From Helicobacter_D ganmani (GTDB lineage Bacteria; Campylobacterota; Campylobacteria; Campylobacterales; Helicobacteraceae): a stretch of 64,000 nt of DNA. This document shows, piece after piece, positions 37,110-45,069 of this stretch. The stretch is taken from NCBI RefSeq assembly GCF_965138225.1, contig NZ_CBCSAX010000003.1; one strand, written 5' to 3'. How positions within the stretch are numbered: the first letter of the stretch is position 1; every line of letters begins with the position of its first letter. Below the pieces are notes generated by a model. It made no database searches. It was not told the origin of the DNA and saw only the letters and a program-made list of their open reading frames with translations. A program made the position numbers and the translations under genes.

Positions 37110-38384
37110 ATGAGTGTTGCATTTTTGCTAATTGTATTGTTTGGTTTGTTATTAGTAGGTGTGCCAGTCGCCATTTCTCTTGGGGTAAGTGCGGTAATTA
37201 CAATGCTGTTGTTTAGCTCTTATGATGTTATGGGTGTGCCTGAAATTATGCTTAATGGCTTAAAACCTGCTTTAATGGCGATTCCAATGTTTATTTTGGC
37301 GGGTTCTTTGATGAGCAAAGGAAGCTCTGCACAAAGAATCGTAGATTTTGCAAGAAGCATTGTGGGGCATTTACCCGGTGGTCTCCCAATGAGTGCGATT
37401 TTGGCTTGTATTATCTTTGCTGCTGTGAGTGGAAGTTCTCCTGCGACGGTTGTTGCGATTGGTTCTGTAATGTTTGTGGCTCTTAGCCAAGCAGGCTATC
37501 CCAAAAGCTATTCAGTAGGGGCGATTACTTCTGCGGGAAGTCTTGGGATTTTGATTCCACCTTCTGTTGTAATGATTGTTTATGGGGTAACTGCGGAAGT
37601 TTCTATTGAAAAATTATTTATGGCAGGCGTTATTCCGGGTGTAATGATTGGTGGAATGATGATGGTTTATGCGTATTTTGGTGCGAGACGATTAGGATTC
37701 AAAGCGACAGAACCTGCAAAATTTAGTGAGCGTTGGGCTAAATTCAAAGAAGCATTTTGGGCATTACTCATTGTGATTGTGGTGATTGGCGGAATCTACG
37801 CAGGGCTTTTCACAGCCACAGAGGCAGCGGGAATTAGTGCAGTATATGCTTTCATTGTATCTATTTTTGTTTATAAAGATATTAAGATAAAAGAGCTTTA
37901 TGGAGTGCTTTTGGACGCAGCAATTACCACAGCAATGATTTTCTTTATCATTGGCTTTGCGGTTGTGTTTGCGCATTTCCTCACAAGTGAGCGGATTCCA
38001 CATATGATTGCTGAATCGCTAGTGAATATGAATATGAGCTGGTGGTTATTCTTGATTTTAGTGAATATCGCACTTTTTATTATGGGACAATTTATGGAGC
38101 CTAGCTCTGTCGTGATGATTATGACACCTTTATTATTGCCGATAGCTTTACAACTAGGAATTGACCCGATTCACTTTGGAATCGCAATGATTGTCAATAT
38201 GGAACTAGGTATGCTAACCCCGCCTGTGGGCTTAAATCTCTTTGTAGCAAGCTCGCTTACGGGTTTAAGTCTCAAAGATGTTACCCTCTCGGTAATTCCT
38301 TGGCTCTGTGTCTTGCTCTTAGGGCTTGGGCTTGTTACTTATGTGCCAGAAATTTCACTTTGGTTGCCAAATTTACTTGATTAA
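37110..38384 (+). CDS. dctM: TRAP transporter large permease DctM
   Basis: 424 residues with about twelve hydrophobic segments. Family motifs include AIPMFILAGSLMSKG, ILACIIFAAVSGSSPATVVAIG, SLGILIPPSVVMIVYG and NMELGMLTPPVGLNLFV. It is the transport subunit for C4-dicarboxylates or other carboxylates, with DctQ. Substrate cannot be told, especially as DctP is damaged. Confidence 0.92.
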   Translation: MSVAFLLIVLFGLLLVGVPVAISLGVSAVITMLLFSSYDVMGVPEIMLNGLKPALMAIPMFILAGSLMSKGSSAQRIVDFARSIVGHLPGGLPMSAILACIIFAAVSGSSPATVVAIGSVMFVALSQAGYPKSYSVGAITSAGSLGILIPPSVVMIVYGVTAEVSIEKLFMAGVIPGVMIGGMMMVYAYFGARRLGFKATEPAKFSERWAKFKEAFWALLIVIVVIGGIYAGLFTATEAAGISAVYAFIVSIFVYKDIKIKELYGVLLDAAITTAMIFFIIGFAVVFAHFLTSERIPHMIAESLVNMNMSWWLFLILVNIALFIMGQFMEPSSVVMIMTPLLLPIALQLGIDPIHFGIAMIVNMELGMLTPPVGLNLFVASSLTGLSLKDVTLSVIPWLCVLLLGLGLVTYVPEISLWLPNLLD

Positions 38385-38408
38385 ATTTAAGGTTTGCAAG
38401 GTGTAAGG

Positions 38409-39155
38409 GTGGAAGAATCACTGTTTGGGTTTTTTGAGAGTGCTCCACATTTAATCAGCTTAGTCGCAGGGATTCTAACTTTTATTAGCCCTTGCATTTT
38501 GCCACTTATTCCTGCATATCTCTCGTATATCTCTGAAATTTCACTACGAGAAATGAAAGATTCTAAAAACTTGGATTTAAGGAAGCGATTTAGAATCTTA
38601 AGAAGCGCAGTATTTTTTGTTTTGGGATTTGGAATCGTTTTTGTCCTATTGGGTGCAGTGGCTGCTAGAATCTTACAAGGAGGGATTCTTTTAAGCCCTA
38701 TTTTGCGTTATCTTGCAGGTGGAATCTTAATTATCTTTGGGCTGCATATCTTAGGAATTTTGAGGATTCCATTTTTAAATTATACAAAAAACTTTTGCAC
38801 AGAATACAACTTTTCTTTTTTGAAAGACTTTTTCGCTCCCTTTTTGCTTGGCGTGAGCTTTGCACTCGGTTGGACACCTTGTGTGGGTCCAATTTTGGCA
38901 AGCATTATTTCCCTAGCTAGTTTAGAAGAGGGAAGCGGAATTGCATTGCTTGTGATTTACACGCTTGGACTTTCGCTCCCTTTCTTGTTTTGCGCACTAC
39001 TCATTGGCTATGCTTTTAATTTTTTAGAATGGATTAAGGCTTATTTTAAGTGGATTGAATGGTGTGCAGGAGGGCTTTTGATTTGCATTGGAATCCTTGT
39101 TGTAAGTGGAGGAATGAGCGCATTATCCGCTTATCTTGTAGGGATTTTGGGCTAG
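38409..39155 (+). CDS. ccdA: CcdA/DsbD-like thiol-disulfide membrane transporter
   Basis: About 248 residues with six membrane helices. Paired cysteines in FISPCILPLIPAYLSY and LGWTPCVGPILASI are the CcdA signature. It passes electrons across the inner membrane to periplasmic thiol proteins, for example for cytochrome c maturation. GTG 38409 is preceded by GCAAGG; a TTG at 38394 in the same frame is possible. Confidence 0.85.
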   Translation: MEESLFGFFESAPHLISLVAGILTFISPCILPLIPAYLSYISEISLREMKDSKNLDLRKRFRILRSAVFFVLGFGIVFVLLGAVAARILQGGILLSPILRYLAGGILIIFGLHILGILRIPFLNYTKNFCTEYNFSFLKDFFAPFLLGVSFALGWTPCVGPILASIISLASLEEGSGIALLVIYTLGLSLPFLFCALLIGYAFNFLEWIKAYFKWIEWCAGGLLICIGILVVSGGMSALSAYLVGILG

Positions 39156-39164
39156 GATTCTGTG

Positions 39165-39626
39165 ATGATGTTAAAAAATTTTGTGGATTTAGATGAGATA
39201 GAAAAGGTTTTGGTGTTTGGGTGGCGCAATCACCTGAAAATTGCCCCTTTGATGAGAACACAGACGATTACGCTAAAAGAACACTTGCAATTTATGGAAT
39301 CCTTGAAGCAGGATTCCACGAAACAATATTTTTTGGCTTTGCAAGACGATGAAATCTTGGGGGTGCTTTGCTTTATAGACATTCAGCACGGAATCTCTTG
39401 TGAGTTTGGAATCTATCAAAACCCAGATTTAAAGGGATATGGAGCGACATTAATGGAAGCAATGCTAAAATACGCGCAAGAGACGCTAGGAGTTGTGAAA
39501 ATTTACGCCTGTGCCTTGAACACGAATCAAAAGGCGATTTCTCTTTACCAAAGATTTGGTTTTCAATTTACAAATAAGGACGCGCAAATGAGTTATTTCG
39601 TATTCTCTGCGGGGGGGGGGCAATAA
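39165..39626 (+). CDS. PseH-like GNAT N-acetyltransferase with 3' poly-G tract
   Basis: 153 residues from ATG 39165 (AGGA seven bases ahead). FGWRNHLKIAPLM and TLKEHLQFMESLKQ match PseH, which acetylates the 4-amino group of UDP-4-amino-4,6-dideoxy-AltNAc. GYGATLMEAMLKYA is the acetyl-CoA loop. With the G10 seen (39611-39620), the protein ends AGGGQ. With G11 it would gain about 55 residues, ending at 39781. With G9 it would read through to 39792. So the tract changes the C-terminus rather than removing the domain. A second PseH-like domain lies at 40.4 kb. Confidence 0.75.
   Translation: MMLKNFVDLDEIEKVLVFGWRNHLKIAPLMRTQTITLKEHLQFMESLKQDSTKQYFLALQDDEILGVLCFIDIQHGISCEFGIYQNPDLKGYGATLMEAMLKYAQETLGVVKIYACALNTNQKAISLYQRFGFQFTNKDAQMSYFVFSAGGGQ
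39611..39620 (+). repeat. Poly-G tract (G10), candidate phase-variable
   Basis: Ten Gs just before the stop of the first PseH-like gene. Both alternative frames stay open for more than 50 codons beyond it. Confidence 0.85.
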
Positions 39627-39792
39627 AAGCCACTTTACTCCATTTTTTTGCCACACAAACTACAATTTTAGCTACACAGGATTATTCACTTCTTGCTTAC
39701 AAAATACACAAAGCTTCCAAAAATGTGGAATCGCAAAGCTTAAGGGCGATTCCAAGCCCATTTTTAAGCCTATGCGCGTAAAGGTGGCATAG

Positions 39793-40446
39793 ATGAAGGT
39801 GGCGATTCTTACTTCTCCAAACCAGTGGTTTATCCCTTATGCAAAAGAGCTAGAAAGCAAGATTCCAAATGCCAAGCTGTATTTTTCTCATAAAGATTTA
39901 AAGGAATCTTATGGAATCGTTTTTATCCTCTCCTATCATCAACTAATAGAGCAAGAGTTTTTAGATTTGCACGAATACAATCTCGTGATTCACGCGTCTG
40001 CACTACCCAAAGGCAAAGGTTGGTCGCCTCTTTTTTGGCAGGTGCTAGAGGGTAAGGATTCCATTGTTTTTACGCTTTTTAGAGCAGATGCAAAAGCAGA
40101 TAATGGCGCGATTTATTTGCAAGAAACTTTGCATTTAAGCGGATTAGAGCTTTATGAGGAACTAAGAGACAAGCAAGCCAAGATGTGCCAAAAGCTATGT
40201 TTGGAGTTTTTGGAAAAATTCCCAACTTTAAGTCCAAAGGCGCAGAGCGGAGAGGAGAGCTTCTACCCTAAGCGAAGCCCAAAAGATAGTGAGCTAGATA
40301 TTGCAAAAAGTTTGGAGTCGCAATTTAATCTTTTGAGGATTGTGAGCAATGAGGAGTTCCCTGCGTTTTTTATTAAAGAGGGTAAAAAATTTGTGCTAAA
40401 AATCTATGTCTGCGATTCTGCCGATTCTGCGGGGGGGGGGGGATAA
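39793..40446 (+). CDS. Formyltransferase-fold enzyme, fusable to the downstream PseH domain
   Basis: 217 residues. The N-terminal 10-formyl-THF transferase fold is recognised by NLVIHASALPKGKGWSPL, equivalent to the H-x-S-L-L-P-x-x-x-G motif of Fmt/ArnA, and by DAKADNGAIYLQE with the catalytic Asp. It probably puts a formyl group on an amino sugar. Beside PseH-like genes, the likely substrate is the same 4-amino sugar that PseH acetylates. This is inference. At the G12 seen, the protein ends AGGGG. At G11 it continues in frame into the acetyltransferase that ends at 40966. Confidence 0.7.
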   Translation: MKVAILTSPNQWFIPYAKELESKIPNAKLYFSHKDLKESYGIVFILSYHQLIEQEFLDLHEYNLVIHASALPKGKGWSPLFWQVLEGKDSIVFTLFRADAKADNGAIYLQETLHLSGLELYEELRDKQAKMCQKLCLEFLEKFPTLSPKAQSGEESFYPKRSPKDSELDIAKSLESQFNLLRIVSNEEFPAFFIKEGKKFVLKIYVCDSADSAGGGG

Positions 40447-40966
40447 TTTAGAGATTCTTTGCTTGGAGCTAGAGGATTATGTTGTTTTAAGTGATTTGGA
40501 AAAGAAAGAGGTTTTGCAATGGCGCAACCATCCTGAAGTTGCCAAAAATCTTTATAATCAAAAGGAAATTTCGCTTGCAGAACATTTTGCCTTTATAGAA
40601 TCCTTAAGGCAGAATCCCCAAAAACAATATTTTCTTTTGCGATTTTGTGGGGTTGGATTGGGGAGTATTAATTTTGGCAAGAAAAGTAGTGAGGAAGTGG
40701 AGTTTGGATTCTTTGGCAATCCGAACCTAAGCCTAAGCGGAATCGGACGCGTTTTAGAACAAGTGAGCTTGGTGTTTGCCTTTGATATTTTGGGAGCTAG
40801 GCAGCTTACTTTGGAAGTCTTTGCGCGCAACAAGCAGGTAATAAATTTGCATAAGAAATTCGGCTTCCAAATCAGTAAAGAAAAGGAAGTCAAGGGCGAA
40901 AAAGTGCTAGAGATGTGCAAAGATAACACAAGAATCTTGCCACTTCGTCATTGCGGGGTGGAGTGA
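40406..40966 (+). CDS. pseH: PseH-like N-acetyltransferase
   Basis: A GNAT domain closely resembling PseH: LQWRNHPEVAKNLYNQKEIS then AEHFAFIESLRQ, with the C-terminal NLHKKFGFQIS. In the assembled phase it can only start at the internal ATG 40406, which lies within the formyltransferase gene in another frame and has a poor ribosome site. In the G11 phase it becomes the C-terminal half of a bifunctional protein. The last residues (LPLRHCGVE) come from a REP-like GTCATTGCGGGGTGGAGTGAAAC stretch. The 157 bases after it hold no gene that I can see. Confidence 0.7.
   Translation: MSAILPILRGGGDNLEILCLELEDYVVLSDLEKKEVLQWRNHPEVAKNLYNQKEISLAEHFAFIESLRQNPQKQYFLLRFCGVGLGSINFGKKSSEEVEFGFFGNPNLSLSGIGRVLEQVSLVFAFDILGARQLTLEVFARNKQVINLHKKFGFQISKEKEVKGEKVLEMCKDNTRILPLRHCGVE
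40431..40442 (+). repeat. Poly-G tract (G12), fusion switch
   Basis: Twelve Gs at the junction of the formyltransferase and PseH-like reading frames. A length of 11 (or 14) joins the two into one protein; 12 separates them. Confidence 0.9.
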
Positions 40967-41123
40967 AACAACAACGAAACAATCTGTCATCTTGCATACA
41001 GAAAACTTTACAATGGAATCCTAAAAGGTGAGATTCTGCATTATGTGTCGCAAAAAGCCTAAAGATTTTCTTGTGATGGCAATAAAAGAATAGTGTGAAA
41101 GAGGGAAGTGCTTACAAGGGTGC

Positions 41124-42008
41124 TTAAATTATTAAGGAGATAGGTTTTGAGAATTTGGACTCCGCTAAGATAACTCCGAGAAGAGTTAAGAATGCACCAA
41201 ATAGGGCTAAAATAGAGAGTTTTTCTCCCAAAACAAAAAAAGAAACAATAATAGTAATGAGAGGTGTTAAATAAACATAAACATTTGTTTTAATAGCACC
41301 GATAAGTAGTGTTGCGTGATTCCATAATAAAAAGCATAATCCTGAAGCAAAAAGTGCTAAAAAAATCAGATTAAAAGCGATTTTTGGATCTAATAAAAGT
41401 ATTAAATTTGGAGCAAAATCCAAAAATAAAAAGCTCGGCAGCATTCCTAAAATTCCATAAAATATTATGCGGCGTGTAATCAAGATAAGATTTCCTCTCT
41501 TGTGCATAATCTTGAGGATCAAAAGTGAGTAAGCTGCCCAGCCAAGTGCCGATAAAAGCGCAAAACTATCACCCAAAGGATTAAAGGAGAATCCCTCATC
41601 TTCATAGCTTAAAAGCACGATTCCGCTCATACACAAGATAAAGGCAACAAAAAAGATAAATGAAAGTTTTTCGATTTTTAAAAATGCTGCAAGTAGCGCA
41701 GTAAAAAGTGGTGCTGTTGCAATGATGACACTGACATTTGATGCTTTAGAATAATCCATTGCAAGATTTAAAAAGAGATTGTAAATTGTGATTCCGCTAA
41801 GTCCGGCTAGAATTAGATAAGATTCGTCCTTTAGGGTAGATTTTAGGAATCTTGGACATAAAATAAACAAAAAACAATAACCAATGATAAATTGTAAAAA
41901 CAAAAGCTCTAAGGGCGCAAAAGATTCTAAGAGAATTTTGACGCAAACATAAAGACTAGACCATAAAAATACACTTAAAAAGGCTAGAAAATGCCCTATA
42001 AATTGCAT
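41124..42008 (-). CDS. licB: LicB-like choline/DMT-family permease
   Basis: 294 residues in ten hydrophobic segments, two EamA repeats (FLSVFLWSSLYVCVKILL; LLSALGWAAYSLLILKI). EamA proteins export or import small metabolites. Here the ATG lies inside the 3' end of the LicC-LicA fusion gene, so a choline-uptake role like LicB is the natural reading, but it is inferred from context. The longer frame to 42068 lies wholly within the upstream gene and is less likely. Confidence 0.7.
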   Translation of the reverse strand: MQFIGHFLAFLSVFLWSSLYVCVKILLESFAPLELLFLQFIIGYCFLFILCPRFLKSTLKDESYLILAGLSGITIYNLFLNLAMDYSKASNVSVIIATAPLFTALLAAFLKIEKLSFIFFVAFILCMSGIVLLSYEDEGFSFNPLGDSFALLSALGWAAYSLLILKIMHKRGNLILITRRIIFYGILGMLPSFLFLDFAPNLILLLDPKIAFNLIFLALFASGLCFLLWNHATLLIGAIKTNVYVYLTPLITIIVSFFVLGEKLSILALFGAFLTLLGVILAESKFSKPISLII

Positions 42009-43474
42009 TGTAACTCCTCTAAAGTGTGATGTAGTCGCATAAGATATTCTCTCCCTAAAGAAATGCAATCATAGTGCCAACTCCATAATGCCCAAACATA
42101 ACTAGAGATAAGTTTGCCTTGTAGAATCTCTTTGTAAGTGATATTGGGATAGAGAGTTAAAATGTAGCAGATTTGTTCTTTGTTAAGTTCAAGCTCACCT
42201 GCTAAATTTCCAAGTTCCCAAATGGGAGTGCAAAACCCCGCAAACTCAAAATCAATGAATTTAATCTTGGAATCTTGTGTGTTGTAAAGAATATTTGGTA
42301 GCTGTAAATCTCTATGGCATAGCACACAATCTTTTAAATCAACTTCCTTTGTAATTTGTGTGATGTATTTATGTTCTTGTTTGCTTAGAAGTGGAATTTT
42401 TGCTAGAGATTCGTAGTTTTTAACCTCATTGCCTAAAAGAGTTTTTGGAAAATTGGGATAATCTTTGTGTTTAAAGCCGTGTAATATTTTGATTGTATCA
42501 AGAATCTTTTTTAGGATTGTAGAGTTAAGTTGTTCTTTTTTTAAAGGTTGGTAGTTTTGTAAATAAGTGCTAAGCTTAATGTCGCTGGGATAAAATTCTG
42601 CTTGTGGAGTGATAGATTCTCCTAAAAGTTTTGTGATTTTTTGTTCTTGTTCTGTATTGATGACCGTATTCCTATTGTTTCGTGGAATCCTTATGACTTT
42701 ATCTTGTCCTAAAAATTTAATTTTATAGTTAATGTTTGTAACGCTAAAGAGCCTTTGGGCTGCATTATCATCTGCGCATTGCTTGGCGATTTCTTCTGGA
42801 GTGATAAGCTTAGAGACGAGTGCGTCATTAAAAGAATCAATTTCGGTGTATAAAGCATCTAAGCCAAAGATATAGAAATTAATTTTATCCATAGATTTTA
42901 GAATACAGGCTTCCCAATATTCTGAATCATCACATTTTTCTAATTCCTTTTTAATCACCTCTAAATCTTTTGTATTGTCAAAAAATGCGATTCCATCCCC
43001 ATAACCACTAGTTGCGTTTGTGTCAATATCTAAAAGCTTACAATTCTCATCTACAATATATCCCCAAGAGGGAGTATCGTGCAGAATTTTTTGTGCTAAA
43101 AATTGTGAAACTCCGCGCTTGATTTGCGTCTCAAAGGAATCTTGAAAAGTGTTTGCCAAAAATAAATCTCCATTCAAAATCAAAGTGCCTTTTGTGATAT
43201 TGTTTAACACATATTTCAAGGAAGCAGCAGAATTTGTGGAATTGTAATTTTCAAACACCACTTTTTGAAATTTTAATTTTTTTACAAGTGGGTCAAAGAG
43301 ATGGTGTTTGTAGCCTGTAACAACAATAATTTCTTGTATGCCACATTTCCTTAAATGCAAAATTGTATTTTCTAACAAAGTTTTACCTTTAATCTCCAAA
43401 AGCGGCTTTGGTTTGTTAAGTGTCAAGGGTGCCAAGCGTGTTCCCTTGCCTGCACACAAAATAATTGCTTTCAC
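41996..43474 (-). CDS. LicC-LicA fusion: CTP:phosphocholine cytidylyltransferase plus choline kinase
   Basis: 492 residues with two domains. The first (about 1-225) is a nucleotidyltransferase with LCAGKGTRLAPLTLNKPKPL and the metal site NGDLF (101-105). The second (about 260-492) is a choline/aminoglycoside kinase fold with CHRDLQLPNIL (His387, catalytic Asp) and IDFEFAG (407-413). Together they would phosphorylate choline (or ethanolamine) and activate it as the CDP derivative. In the lic1 locus of Haemophilus these are separate genes, and LicD then transfers phosphocholine. No LicD-type gene is seen here; TagF-like transferases lie upstream instead. The substrate is inferred. Confidence 0.75.
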   Translation of the reverse strand: MKAIILCAGKGTRLAPLTLNKPKPLLEIKGKTLLENTILHLRKCGIQEIIVVTGYKHHLFDPLVKKLKFQKVVFENYNSTNSAASLKYVLNNITKGTLILNGDLFLANTFQDSFETQIKRGVSQFLAQKILHDTPSWGYIVDENCKLLDIDTNATSGYGDGIAFFDNTKDLEVIKKELEKCDDSEYWEACILKSMDKINFYIFGLDALYTEIDSFNDALVSKLITPEEIAKQCADDNAAQRLFSVTNINYKIKFLGQDKVIRIPRNNRNTVINTEQEQKITKLLGESITPQAEFYPSDIKLSTYLQNYQPLKKEQLNSTILKKILDTIKILHGFKHKDYPNFPKTLLGNEVKNYESLAKIPLLSKQEHKYITQITKEVDLKDCVLCHRDLQLPNILYNTQDSKIKFIDFEFAGFCTPIWELGNLAGELELNKEQICYILTLYPNITYKEILQGKLISSYVWALWSWHYDCISLGREYLMRLHHTLEELQCNL

Positions 43475-44577
43475 TTTTTGCCTTCCAAGATTAAATCAAT
43501 TTGTTCTTTAATCGCTTGACAGGAAGTTCCTGCATTATAAATATTTGTATTCCGTAATTTTTTAAAGAAAGTTTTTTGGGATTCAAAATCAATAGAATCC
43601 AGTTTATGCTTAAGTTCGGCAAAGTTGTGTGAGTTTTGTTCTTCTATGATATATCCTCCCCTTTTTAAATCCTTGTTTAAAGGAAAAGGCATAAAGAAAA
43701 AGCTAGGTCTTAAGGTTGCATAAGAATAAGTAAAGGCGGTAGTCGACCAATCCGTAACTAGATAATCGCTAAAATTAAAAAACTTATTACCCATTTCGCA
43801 ATCAAAAGTAACGCGGGGTTCGTTTTGGAATTGCGCTTTGATTTGTTGGTGGAATAGGTGGTTGTTGGTGTAGTTTATCGGGTGGGAGCGATAGGAAATA
43901 TTATATTGCGTGTTTTCTAGCAGCCATTCTATCATATTGCAATCAAATCCTGCATACGCATTCAAGTTGGAATATCTTGTATCTACATAGCGCAAAGTTG
44001 GCGCATAGGTAATAGTGTTTGCAGGAGTGTAATGGTAGTTTTTCAAGGTTACATCAAACTGCGGATAGCCACAGGGTAATAATTTCACTTTCATTTTGCT
44101 AGTTTTTAGTTTAAACTCTTGCATTGCTGTTTTTGATGGTACGATGATATAGTCTATATTATCGCTCACACCACAATCTGTTGTTAGTCGGTGGGGAAGA
44201 TAAACGCGTTTGGCTTTTTTGCTTAAAAATGTGCGGTCAATTTTACCCCCTTGATAGCCTACTTGGTCTGCGGTGATGATTAAATCAATTTTAGGAATAT
44301 CGGTGTTTAGGTAATAGTGTGTTTCTCCATCTATGATACGCCAAGGGAAGTGAAAGTTAGCGTGTGCGGATTTTTCAAAATCATCATTTAAGATTCTATC
44401 TACAATAGTAATCACATTGTAATCTTTCTTTAGTTCAGTGATGAGGTTACCATAATTGGAACGATAGGTGGGATAATAAGAGACAATAGCAATATTCTTT
44501 CTTTTAGAGCTTAGGGATTCCTTGATTTTTTGGGTGGTAAGTTGAATGAAAGTATTGATTTGGTATTGAGTATTCAT
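43471..44577 (-). CDS. TagF/TagB-like CDP-polyol phosphotransferase
   Basis: 368 residues with a GT-B-like CDP-glycerol glycerophosphotransferase fold. Key motifs are YRSHPINY (the catalytic His region) and YLVTDWSTTAFTYS (nucleotide site), with LPHRLTTD earlier. Its stop overlaps the LicC-LicA start by ATGA. That makes it the likely transferase that uses the CDP compound made by LicC-LicA, possibly adding phosphocholine to the flagellar or surface glycan. A glycerol-phosphate donor is the alternative. Confidence 0.7.
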   Translation of the reverse strand: MNTQYQINTFIQLTTQKIKESLSSKRKNIAIVSYYPTYRSNYGNLITELKKDYNVITIVDRILNDDFEKSAHANFHFPWRIIDGETHYYLNTDIPKIDLIITADQVGYQGGKIDRTFLSKKAKRVYLPHRLTTDCGVSDNIDYIIVPSKTAMQEFKLKTSKMKVKLLPCGYPQFDVTLKNYHYTPANTITYAPTLRYVDTRYSNLNAYAGFDCNMIEWLLENTQYNISYRSHPINYTNNHLFHQQIKAQFQNEPRVTFDCEMGNKFFNFSDYLVTDWSTTAFTYSYATLRPSFFFMPFPLNKDLKRGGYIIEEQNSHNFAELKHKLDSIDFESQKTFFKKLRNTNIYNAGTSCQAIKEQIDLILEGKK

Positions 44578-45069
44578 AGTAAGTCCTCTTGAATAAAGTT
44601 TAAAATCTCTTGCGTCTTGGTTGGTGCTAGATTTGGCAAATCTTTTAGGGTTTGCCTAAGTTGTTTTTGTGAGAAGCTAAGAAAATTAAAGCGATGGATT
44701 AATGAATAGAGATGGTCTTTGCCAAAATCAATGGAAGTAAAACAAGGCAAAAACAGCACACTAGGCTTTAAAAATTGTAGATTAAACATAAGAGCAAGTG
44801 TAGAGAGGTCTGTGATGAGGGTATCACAGCTTCTAGCACCCGATAAGGATTTTATGGATTTAATAGAGGGGAGGGAGTCTAAAATTACCTTATTGTAAGA
44901 TTTTGGAGTTTTAGGGCTTGGAAGATAGAGGACTTCATTTATTTTGCCCCCCCCCCCCATTATTTGCTTTTAGTAAGCATTCAAGCACAGAAATGTCATA
45001 ACCACATAAAACATTGGCGTGCAGAATGTCTTGAGATTCTCTAAAGCTTGGCGCATAAACAAGTTTCAT
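44574..45069 (-). pseudogene. C-terminal half of a TagF-like transferase, out of frame at a poly-G tract
   Basis: ATG 45069 overlaps the maf stop (ATGA) and opens MKLVYAPSFRESQDILHANV, which aligns with the middle of the neighbouring TagF-like protein (ITYAPTLRYVDTRYS). At the G12 tract it ends prematurely (NNGGGGQNK). In the other frame the sequence continues as CDTLITDLSTLALMFN to a stop at 44574. G11 would restore one protein of about 164 residues. Even restored, it lacks the N-terminal half of the fold, so it may be a remnant or a recombination donor. Confidence 0.65.
44947..44958 (-). repeat. Poly-G tract on minus strand (G12), candidate phase-variable
   Basis: Twelve Cs on the plus strand within the partial TagF-like gene. 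G11 is the in-frame length. Confidence 0.88.
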
